A DNA stretch of 64,000 nt, from the NCBI GenBank assembly GCA_944472155.2, contig OX235271.1, positions 101,755,256 to 101,819,255 of the forward strand, given 5' to 3'. Both the position numbers and the translations under genes were made by a program. This DNA is from Trichobilharzia szidati. Its lineage: Eukaryota; Platyhelminthes; Trematoda; Strigeidida; Schistosomatidae. This document shows positions 1 to 12,100 of this stretch, piece by piece. The notes under the pieces were generated by a model. That model did no database searches. It saw only the letters and a program-made list of their open reading frames with translations, and was not told the DNA's origin. Position 1 is the first letter of the stretch; each line of letters opens with the position of its first letter.

Positions 1-7
1 CAATATA

Positions 8-31
8 TTACAGTTTTACCATTTGGAGTAT
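8..31 (-). CDS. Possible last exon with stop codon
   Basis: A good acceptor (tttctcattcacag) precedes base 31. In phase 0 the exon reads ILQMVKL then TAA at 10-8. If right, the protein ends here; if the phase is different, or the gene skips this site, the coding region continues past the left edge. Support is only the acceptor and the phase. Confidence 0.35.
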   Translation of the reverse strand: MLQMVKL

Positions 32-3000
32 CTGTGAATGAGAAACGTTGTTTATACACATACGTAAACTGAAAAACCTGGAAAAATTCAATAAGTAAAC
101 CACTTGAGCTAAAAAAAAGTGCCCTCTTAATCTTCACTAACAAATACAGTTGTCCACATGAAATGTAATCCGCATCCACTTCATGAATCCAAAAATATAT
201 GACAAAACTATCTGATAAAAAGTTATGAGAATCATCTTGTATTAAGAATTAAGGTTTTATAAGGATTTGAGTAAATTTCAATGTAGCCTTTGTCACAGAC
301 CACACCGACAATAGTTAATATTGAATCATTGAAAAATGAAAACTAAGGCCTAGTGAACAGCTTTTTTGTCCGGGTTTAGGACTCTCTCAAGCATTCTATA
401 TTATTGTTATTAGTGTTAATTATAGTAAAAACTAGCGTCGTGGTATGGCGGTTAGGACGCTCGCCGACCATGCACATGGTCCGGGGTTTGATCCCCGGAC
501 ACCGACGCACTCCTTTACCTCGATAAGCCAGAAATAATGCTGGTGAAGAGGAAAGGTTGGGCATGAGGCTAGCAACCCCATCCTGTAAAATAAACACTGC
601 TATAGAAACTTCAAGCCACTAGCTTGAGGCCCTATGTTCCACTGGGGAACGTGAAGGAAAAAATGGCAAAAACTAAAAATAACTAAATACTCAATAAAAA
701 GAAAGAACAGAAATCAATAAACCTATAAATCCATCAACTAAAATTATTAATTAAAACCAGTGAGTGGTGTGAGGGCAAAAACAAAATACACGCCCAAATC
801 TCCTCTTTTTATAAAAAACACTCTATACCATTAAAGAAACAAATTTAATTAAAAGGTTTAAGTGACACCAACAACAATAACAACAAAGCTATCAATATAA
901 ACAATACCAAAGTTTGCATGTTGAAACTATACACCATCAATAGTAAAATAATAATAATAAAACATTAAATAATGAACTAAATAGCTATTCAAACTCACCT
1001 CTAACTGAGTCTCTAATTTCTTACGTATCTTCATACCATGTCGTAGCTTATTCTAAGAGTTAACAAATAAATAAAAAAGAGGATGATAATGTTTGTGGTG
1101 GAAATACTAGATGCACGAACAGCAATACCAAATTACATGTACGTGCCAAAGCACATACGTTGGAAGAATAGAGAGAAGAGTTAGTGTCCGCATTTCTGAA
1201 CAAATAACCAAGAACCTGAGACTAAGGTGCTCACAAGCGTTAAACAGTGCGACTGTAATGCACACCATCTATTGGGCACTTATTTATTTTATTTATTACT
1301 ATTTTACACCTTTACGTTCCCAGTGTAACATAGGGCTTCAGGCTGGAGCTTTGAAGTTTCCGTAGCAGTGGTATTTGTTTTTACGGGATGGGGTTGCTAG
1401 CCTCATGCCCAACCTTCCCTCTTTACCAGTCTTATTACTAGCTTAGCAGGATAAAGGAATGCGTCGGCCGGGGATCGAACCCCGGACCACCTAAGTGGTT
1501 GGCGAGCATTCTATCGCTGTGCCACCGACACCCACTATTGGACACTGGTCATATATTATGGACAATCTGAAAGCATTCAAATAATCAACAGGCAAAAGAA
1601 ACCTAGCCTGTTGTGTTTTACTGGGGCAATCTCTATCAAACGGTTAAAACTAAATCTATGTACTGAAAAAAAGACAGTGCTAAGCCTTGCGCCACCTTAG
1701 TGATTAAATTCACAAAAAACAAAGTTACACAACTTTGATTACTTCATGCATTCTCCAATGTCTCCACAATTCTGTTTAAAGAGTTTATTTTTCAAGTTAA
1801 TGTCATTCAACTTACTCCTTTTTTCTACTTTGTAAAAATATACCTTCTGCTGTTACGTAACCTATTGCACTGATATACTCTTTCTGGTTAAACTTTGTTT
1901 CTACCAAAAAATGTATCTTTAATTTTGTCCTTTTTTTAAGAATATTCGTCTAAGTATTCTAGGAACAATTAATCCATTTTAACTCTGAATAATTTAACAA
2001 CGTACATCATTTCGGAATTATGTTACTCATAGTTCCTAACAATTACTCCTTGTCATCGGGCAAAATGTACGTTCAAATCTTTTTATGTAATTTATATTTT
2101 TCTGTTGTTCAGGTTGTAGCCAGCTGAGAAAAAACTGAGAAATAATAGACAATGAGCTCATATTATATATGTCGTTCTTACTTTGTTAAAGAATAGCAAT
2201 ATGCCGTTGATAGCAGTGTAGATTAAACAAAAAAAGAAAGATTTCTACTTGATTTTAGGATGGAGTTTATTTAGAGATGCAAAACATGATCATGTTACAC
2301 ATCACCATGGAAACGTAAAAGCTTAACATTCACTAAAAAGTTAAATAAAAATAATAATCAGTTTAATCAAGTATGTTGACTATACTGTTAATTTGTACAA
2401 AGAAACATGTGGATTTACAATTTATGTATGTATAAAATTCCAGATATACTTTATTTCAAATCAAATTCTAAATGCGCGATCTAGACAGATCGAGGTGAAA
2501 TTACACAACAGCTTCCTTTGGAAACCGGAATTATTCATATCACAATGTGATCTCCTTGATAACATAAACAGTAATCAAGAAAGCAAGCATAAATGCACCG
2601 CGTCATATACTACTGATTGATTTATACGAGTAGTTGCATGCTACTCATATCAATCAGTACTGCTTGCGAGCCAGATCGGAATAATCTGAACACTGGACAA
2701 CCAATAGTAGTATATAGAGTCATGCATTTATGCTTGTTTTCTGGACTGTCATTTATGCTATCGTACAGATCATATATTGCGACCTAAATAATTTCGGTTT
2801 CCAAAGGAAACTGTGTAAACTATAGTTTCATGCACCCGGAATTCAAAGGTGACGTCGAAACCGAAATTCTTAGAAACCGCCTTTCTAAACGTCTGAAGAA
2901 GACATTTCCAGCAGCCACCTTACGCATCACATTCGCTAGCAGACAATTTATCCAGTCTAACATTAAGGAGAAGATACTACTTGTGGCCATCTCAATGTGT

Positions 3001-6000
3001 ATTCATTAGTCCACTTGTTCGCATGGAGTATAGTATGTAGGCCGTATGCAACGTGAATTCCGCAAGCGTATTCTGGAACACTGTCCAGCTTCGCTAGCCA
3101 GAGGATAAAAGAAGAATACTAGCAGCTCCATCCTCGAACACCTTGTCAACTCTGGACATCGGGAACCTCTGCATGAATGCCTCACAGTGCTACACAGAGT
3201 CCCTTAATATAGTACGAAAGGACTTCGAATACGCCATCTATACACAGCTGAATCATTGGCTACTCGGGATCTCAATCCGTACCTCTGCATTCAAAAACAC
3301 CACATACATTCCTTCGCCTTACCGTAGCCGGAGTAAGGTTCTCACTATAATTTTGCTATTATTATTCCCATCGTCCATATTTTATTATCACTCTATTACT
3401 GTTTATTAATAACACTGCATTTGCATACAGACTTTAGAAAAACTCTTTACCGTCTTTCCACTAGTTCCTGCCCACTGTACACTATTATACTGATTTGTCA
3501 TTTTCTCAAACTCATAGGTCATGCTAACTTCTGTCCCCTTTTCTAATTTACAATTAGTCACCCCTTCTAGACTACACCTCACATTACGTAGTACGTTTTC
3601 GAAGACAAATTTTACCAGTATCTGATTGGTTTCATGAATTCTTTATTAAATATAATTACAATTGTACAGCTTATGAAAATGAATCGTCGAAAAGAAAATT
3701 TTCTTCGCTGTTTACATCTTTTTTTTATAAAACTACAAATCGCAAGGTAATTTGCGAGTTTGATTTAATGAATTATCAGTTCGTCCAGGAAGCTAGCCTG
3801 AATTTGAATTATTTGGATCGGTCCGACTCTCTAAAGTGAATCAAACGGGGTGCACCACTGATGAGATGAGCCTCAAACGAGCGACACGAACCTCTGGTGT
3901 GCTTAGATCACTTCGATCTATCTAGGAAGCACTAATGGTTGGTGCAATTGGTATCTAAATACTCATCTCAATTATTCAGTAGTATGTATTTTTTTCCTTC
4001 ACGTTCCCCAGTGGAACATAGGGCTTCAAGCTAGTGGCTTGAAGTTTCTGTAGCAGTGTTTACTTTACAGGATGGGGTTGCTAGCCTCGTGCCCAACCTT
4101 TCCTCTTCACCAGCAATATTTCTGGCTTAGCGAGGTGAAGGAGTGTGTCGGCCGGGGATCGCACCCCGGACCATGTGCATGGTCGGCGAGCGTCCTAACC
4201 GCTATGCCACCGACGCACACAGTAGTATGTATAGCATATAGTAATAACGATTAAATAACTATTACGAAGTATAATTTCATATACGCCGTCCAAAACATAT
4301 GCAAGATAATCGGACACGTTCGCACACACACATACACACTTATGTAATGCATATGACCATAGACAATAACAAAAACATTGATACACTTTGAAAAGTGATA
4401 CTTTACCAATAAATCCAGTGGAATAAAAGGTAATGGTTGAATGAGACTAATAAACTAAAAAAAGTACGCAAAAACAATACAGTAGAAAGCATAGTAAATC
4501 AGTGACTAAAGGGAATGAATTCATTGCTAATACAAACATCATACATACTTATTTTCTTTTTCTTAGAAAAAATAGTTTTCTACTTATTGATTAACTGTTA
4601 CTTCTTACGGAAAGAAAACAGTTTGACAGTCTGTCGTAAGAGGAAATAAATACTATGTGGTAGGTTTACAGAGTTTATTGAAATATGGACATTGTGAGTG
4701 ATTGGGCCTAACTTCTCGCCTGACCAACTTATATTTTAGCATACGCCGCCCAATGAAGAGAAATGACAATGATCATAAGTTAAAGGAAACTATGACTTTA
4801 AAAAATCATTCTATCGTATATTTCGATATGTATTCTCTTCAGGCAAGAGTATTAAGTGGAACATAGAGTTCCAAGCTTTGACGCTTCGGTAGCGGTGTTG
4901 CTATTTTTATTTGATGGGCTTGCTAGTCTAATCTAACAGCCAACCTTCCCTCTTTTCCAGGTTTAATACTGAAGAGTGAAACAGGTGAGGTTAAGCAGTG
5001 CATCATTCGGGAGTCGAACTCGGAACTCCTACATGGCTAGTGTCCACTCTACTGCTGAACCATCATTCCATAGATATTTTTCCTATTATCTTATTCAGTC
5101 ATAGGTTTTAATTCAAATAGGATTATTCAAGCAGTCTCCGAAAATATTTCGAAGTATTTAGGTGCTGTTGAACAACAGTTTCGTGAAAATGATAATGTGG
5201 TGTGTGCTACTAATAAGATTTATCAGTAGTACATAGAGGGAAGTTCAATGGCAGAAAAATATCATATAACGGAGAGACATATATGATAGCAAAGAGAGCA
5301 AATGATTCAGAGTTGCGGCAAAACCTAGGCGACACGAAAAGAAGACAAAGAAACACAATACGAAGGGTACAAGTAACACAACATGGAAGAGCTATGCAGA
5401 TACGATGTACATAATTTCGCTATATAGAGATACCAAATTTCAAATAAGCATTCCTTTACCAAGTCTCTTGTCTTCTTCCGTTACAAGAATCACTCTTGCA
5501 CATAAACCTTTACCTAAATAAGATAACAACTGATGAAGACCTTGATACATGTATATATGCCAAGTGTCATATAAAGTCAGCATATCAATGTCACATGGAT
5601 AGACACTATCTATTATCAATATACAGCAGTTCACGTTGTCACTCCTCAAATCTGTACATGAAATAGAATGAAATTAAAGCTTACGTGTGTCTGTGCCACT
5701 AAGATCGAACTTAGGTCTCATCTCAAAGGGTTTTTCTATCGCATATTTCAGTTGTTACATTCACCCCAGTCATCTTACTTACACTTCTTTCTACACACGA
5801 CTAAGACCAAATACAGTGGAAATCATTCCCTCCCCAATCTTAATACAACACAGACATCAATCAACACAAGTATTTTCCAAACTGTCATTATTTTACCAAC
5901 AAAAACCGCAAGGAAGGAAGCAGTTATTAGTCTTTCCTTGTCCTGGTAACTGGATGTCTGTATTCTCTCATCTGATTACGCAATCTGTGTGTTTAACCTC

Positions 6001-9000
6001 ACCTTCTTTTATAATCTGTAATTTTGCTTGTCTCTTGTTTTTATGATTTGAGTTGAACTCAGTAGATTGTTACCTAATTTATTAGTCACTCTGCATCTAA
6101 CGCATATCTCGTCTTTATTACGTAACTCCTTTACCATTTTATGCATACATTTATTTTGTTTAAACTTGAACTGCCCGTGTAAAAACTATATAAGCGCAAT
6201 TTTCTGAGCACTGTTCACTAACTGTGGAACTTTCTGTCAACTGACAACATGTAAAATTTGCAGGTGTGTTAAAACTTTTCTGTACGTAAACCTCATAATT
6301 TATTTAGGCTGTAAGCAGCTGATGAGAAGCCAACGAAATAAGTGATGGTACCATATTATTCTGCACAAACCACTGTTGTTCTTGCTTTATTCAAATATTT
6401 ACTACTGTTGTAAGCCATGATAGTCGGATAGTACATCGCAGCGATTAAAAACACAATTTTGAACTCATATTCATTGATGATGATGACAGCGTTGAGAGTG
6501 TGTTATCTTACAAAGTCACTGACTGAATTTTTCCACTGAACTAAAACATTTCAAATGCCCTAGTCACAACTAACCAGACTGTGAGAATAAAGATTTTACA
6601 TTTCAGACATATACAATAATTAGTTAAACAGTCTACAAATTATTTGATTTTTTTTCTAAATCAGCTTCCGGTTACTGTACTGTTGAAATATGAAAGTCCA
6701 CCTTCTTTTTGTTTGTTTCTTCCTCATTGTAAAGAAAGTTACAACGATGATAAACGATAATCTGATTTTTGATAAATCAATTTCTCATAAAACAACTGAT
6801 CTATCTATCTATTGTAACCATGGTAACATTGTATACAGATGAAAATAAACACACAATAGATTGGAAATCAACTGTATAATTCGTTTATTTGGTCGGGCTA
6901 AAATATTAGCAGTATAAATTCAGTCGGGAACTATACTGTTTCATATATCTGTCGGTTAACGGGGATTAAAGACATTTACAACATTTATACGCTTAACAGT
7001 ACTTAAATATTGTCATCCACACTGAAACTAAGCGTGTTAGAGGCAACGCTTGAACGCATATCAACAAAGAAGGATAATTCAAAACAAACTAGTTGTGGGG
7101 TAGGCAAAGATTTGATGAGATCAATATCAGTGTCAATAAACCAGTAAATAACCAGAAAATACACTGGACTAAATCATTTTTCATTAAAAATTATTTTATC
7201 TTTTTAATTTTATTTTGCGAGTCGTTAGTCCTGAATTTGAGTTTTTTGTGTGATACTAAACTTTGTACGTTTCTACAGAGTGATTTTTTTTCCTTCACGT
7301 TCCCAGTGGAACATAGGGCTTCAAGCTAGTGGCTTCAAGTTTCTGTAGCAGTGTTTATTTTACAGGATGGGGTTGCTAGCCTCATGCCCAACCTTTCCTC
7401 TTCACTAGCATTATTTCTGGGTTAGAGAGGTAAAGGGGTGCGTCGGTCAGGGGTCGAACTCCGGACCATGTGCATGGTCGGTGAGCGTCCTAACCGCTAT
7501 GCCACCACCAGAGTGATTGTACACTCAATATCAAACTGATGTTTAAAATTCTTTCAAGTTTGTCCAAAAGGTTCGAGTAAGTTGAATGATATAATCCGAA
7601 AGATCACATAAGAAATTAGCACAACAGTGAACCAGTTAAAGTTAGTAAACTTTAGAAACTTTTATCAACGAAAAAAATTGTGTTATTTGATGGATGGTGA
7701 CTGGCAGTGTAATTCAGGATGAGCTTTTCGTCCTACTAGGGGCTCGTCATCTGGATATACCTGCAATCTCCAGTGAGTGGCGGTTCTCCCACAGGGACTC
7801 AAATCCAGTACCCTTCGTTTTAAGCGTCAAAGCGTCATCCGCTGGAGCACTTAGGCCACCTCTTGTGCACAAGGTACCAGTTATTATTTGCTTCAAGTCA
7901 ATTTTGATTTTACTGTTGACTGATTGGACTGAAATGTTCAGCCTCTGTTGATGTGTCAGCTCCTAGTAAGGACGCTTCGACGATGTCTGTTCACTGCTAG
8001 TCACCATCCACCAAAAATAACAGTGTTAATTATAAGAGTTGCCTCAGTTTCAGATAGCATTGTATGCCATGTTTAACTACATTTCATCGGATTCCCACGA
8101 GATGACTAGAATTTCACAAAATAATTGCATTACTTGGAAGATTTCATCATGAGCTGACATCAGTTAGGTTTTCCAGTGGTTCTCTAACTGATGTCAGCTC
8201 ATGATGAAATCTTCCATGCAATCAAACAAAATCCCTACAAAACCAATACTTGAAAATTGCATTACTGTCTATGCAGAGAAAATATGCATCAGGAAGTGTT
8301 TTTACCTCCTTTTGTCTCAAAATAAATTCTGTTATGTAGTTAATCTGTAAGGGGGTTGTAGTAAGCTAATGTAATCAGACACCCAATATCACATTCTATC
8401 ATCATCAATCAATATATCTCTTATTATGGTTACAGGATAAGAAGGAACTATTCTATGTTTACAATAGAGACATTGACATTGTATTTATATTAAAAAGAAA
8501 GGTATTATTAAACAAAACCTTACAACATTCAAGTGACAGGAAAAAAAGCCATAGAAGTGCATGAGTAGTCTGTGTTAGCCATAGACACATCACATAAGGT
8601 ATAAAACAGACGGATATGTCAAAGGCTCATGAAATTATTTCAAAAAGGAAAAAATACGGTGACGTTAACACAAAATTGAGTATATATATACACATTTATA
8701 GTTTAAGGCAAATTTCATAATTATACTAAGAGAAAGGACTACTTTACACATACTATCACCAGGACAACAAAGATAACTTGACAGTAAAAATGCTTCCTCG
8801 CCCACAGTACTATGACTAAGAATATTTTCCTTTAGAAATAGCCATAAGCAAGTAGAATTTCTTTTTAGAAATAGAGTAGACTAGTAGTAGTGGAGTGGAA
8901 GTATGCGTGTGTATATTATATATATGTGTGTGTGTGTGTTTGCATACTTGAAAGGGAAAACCAGTATGTGAGTGGACAAAAAAATGCCACAATTTCAAAT

Positions 9001-9104
9001 GGAAAGATATTATCAAATAGATTAAGAATAAAAATGTTACTATTATAGCGGCACAGTTTAGTGTACTTCTACTCAAAAATAGCGGAATGTTTCATTTAAA
9101 AAGG

Positions 9105-9142
<38 letters not shown>

Positions 9143-12100
9143 ATGTTTGATAATTAGGTTAAACCACTGACATGACGTTTGAGTGTAAATATGAAATTTC
9201 TACCCTAACTGATTGTAATTAATTCTTTTGTTCAGAGCATAAAAGCCAATAAATGTAAAGTAAGACCAAAATGTTAACCTCGCCTAGATTACTAGCTCGC
9301 TAGTTTTCTAGCTGGTCCCAAGCCCGGATAAAGAGGGAAGGTTGGGGCGTGGTGCTAGCAACTACACCCCCCAAGACTTAACCTAATGGCTACAGAAACT
9401 TAAACGCATACATATATTAAAAATACTAAAAATATAAACAATAACCTTATTTTTCGCTGGAATCATGAAAGCGAAATGACACAGGTTGGTGAAAGCCTTC
9501 GGGAAGCCAGTCAACCGATGTGCCTCCTTTCGATGAAAGCAAAAATAAGGATGGGGACGTGGAATGTTCGTACAGTGTACGAAGCTGGGAAGGCTGCCCA
9601 GGTAGCCGCAGAAATGAGAAGATATGGAATAGAAGTGTTGGGAATCTGTGAGAGCAGATGGAACGGATGTGGAAGGTGCCACCTATCAACTGGCGAGACA
9701 GTAATCTATTCTGGTCACCCAGAGGGCAAACATTAGCACACCGAGGGAGTGGCCATCATGATGTCACCAACAGCAGCCAAAGCTCTGATGCAGTGGGAAC
9801 CAATCTCCTCCAGGGTGACATGGAGGAGATCGTGTGAAGAGGAGTTGAAACAGTATGGAATAACATGGATGCAGGTGAAAAGTACAGTAGAAGACAGAAG
9901 CAAGTGGAGACGTGCAGTTGAAGCCCTATGTTCCACTAGGAACCCAAGGGAATAATAATAATAGAGACCAAAATGTTGAATGTAACGTTATGTGATATCT
10001 TCAAGAAATTTAAGAGTAACTAATCAAACTGTGAAGGTTAACTTACTTCTTGTAACCAGAAAGTTTAGAAACTCATTAGTCAAAATCAAAAAATAATATC
10101 TGTACTCCTGAATTAAAAATTTCTATGATCATGACCACAACAACAAGAAAAAGTTAGCATCACAATACAGCAAGACAAATGTTTTCCTTCCTCTGCATGA
10201 TGTGAATGCAATAACCAAAGTGTCATGGAAAAGCAGATTGTATGTGACGCTATATAGTAGAATTGACAGAAGTTGGGACCAATGAACACCTGAACATCAA
10301 AAAAGCGGATATGTAGTGAGAACGCTCAATTCGTAGCCTGAAGCTGCTGCGTTCAATCTCCAAATGGAGTCATGCATGTAGCACTTCAGAAGAGTCCTCA
10401 ATCAGGAAAAAACAACTGCCCAGTGCTGCCTAGTTTAAAATCATTGACTAAGTAGTATCAGTTACAGGATTTCATCATGAGCTGACATTGGTTAGAGAAC
10501 CACTGGAAAACCTGAGAGTACTGGACAGCTGTTTCGTCCTAGTTTGAGGCTCTTCATCAGTACGCACCCACCGGGGTTCGAACCCAGGACCTTCTGGTTA
10601 CAAGGCGAGCTCGAACCCCGGTGGGTGCGTACTGATGAAGAATCCCAAACTAGGACGAAACAGCTGTCCAGTACTCCCAGGTTTTCCAATGGTTCTCTAA
10701 CCAATGTCAGCTCATGATGAAATCCTGTAACCAATCAACCAAATCCCTACAAACCAATACTTGAATGAGTAGTATCAGTTAGTAAAGACATCTTCATTAG
10801 AGCTAAGTATATTCTTACAAGCCAAACATTTTAACACTATGATTTAATCTTTTTCTACAGAACTTGAACAGTACAAGTTTAATTATCTCAATTGTAGAAA
10901 TAAGTATTAATATTTAAAGCCGAATGATGAGTGCAGCTTATATTATTAACGAGTAATAGAGGAGTAAAGTGCTGTAGAGAAAATTGATGGAAATCAATGT
11001 TTTTTTTCTTTCAATGTTTATATCATCAGGAACAATATATCTGAGACTACGAGGAAACTATTCAGGTCATGATTGATTTTCTGTAGAGTTAAGCAAGATA
11101 CACCAACTAGTCTTCATCCGTTAAAACTCAAATGGTGTGAAATATATCTCGGTTGACATAAAAGTATAAATTAGTTTAGGGCGAGAATCCAACCTCTTTT
11201 GGCTTTTTCATGCTTTTTTTTAAAAAATCTAAGTGTGACGATGAACACTGTTTACAGGGTAAATGAAGTAATTAATTAAGAAAGAAGAAAAACGTTTACA
11301 AGATAGGCAGACTTCCTGAGATAATTTTAGATTATCTGTTGATATAATCGGTGATGATTCAAGGTGTAGTGAAAACGTGGGTCATAGGCAGGATTCGAAG
11401 AAACAGCCTCCAAATTACCAGTCCAATACACTACCAGCTGATCTATGAGACTCCAGATGCTAGCCAGGTCATCATTTCACCGCAATCAACACGGATTAAA
11501 TGTAAGTTAAATATAAGAGAATTAATTTAGACAGAATAAGGCGTACAGAAAACGTTTAAGTTTTGTTATTAGCTGACTTCATTTAGAGAACCACTGAAAA
11601 CCAGGAAATACTCGGAAGCTGTTTCATCCTAGACGGAAATCTTCAGTAGTACACACCTATGAACCCACCAGGAACCGAACCCAGGACCTTAGGGTTACAA
11701 GGCTAGCTCGTATACCAACCAGCCACTGGGAAAAAATCTAAAAGCCCATGAATTCTAAATTCTGCCAATTTGCGATACATAGTACGACCATCAACAAATG
11801 TCATCGGTGGAGCATCTGTCCTCAGTGATCAAACTGTAAATCAGTCAAATCCTTACAAATCAACACTTGAAAAAAAACGTTTATTTAAAAATAAATCATA
11901 AACTAGTAATCACAATACACAACGTAAATATATTTTACCTGAGTACTATCCTGTTGACCAGATAACTCTTCTATCCTGTATTGTAATTGACCAAGACAAT
12001 CTTCTAAATCATGATGTTCAGGTACATTACAATATAGTTGATGATTTACACCTGTAGATTGAATTACAGGAGTTGGTATAACATTTGGTGGATTCAACCA

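Larger units (their letters stand above)
1053..11938. other. Intron 14 (exon 14 to exon 15)
   Basis: A 10.9-kb intron holding PLE, SINE-1, HHR-A, HHR-B and RTE copies listed separately. Stretches where I see no feature: about 5070-5430, 6400-7270, 8230-9280 (apart from TG and TA microsatellites at about 8920-8941 and 9107-9137), 9960-10460 and 10770-11560. Confidence 0.5.

Noticed and set aside
435..515. Functional tRNA gene in SINE-1 heads
   Set aside because: Acceptor and T arms pair well, but the anticodon arm has a non-standard loop, and the same head recurs in about 19 copies with a common body: a SINE.
6300..6345. Hammerhead ribozyme around gcagctgatgagaagcc
   Set aside because: CTGATGAG is present, but no stem II or stem I partner pairs convincingly.
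10492..10734. 80-residue minus-strand ORF
   Set aside because: Falls wholly within the HHR-B inverted pair; it is repeat sequence.
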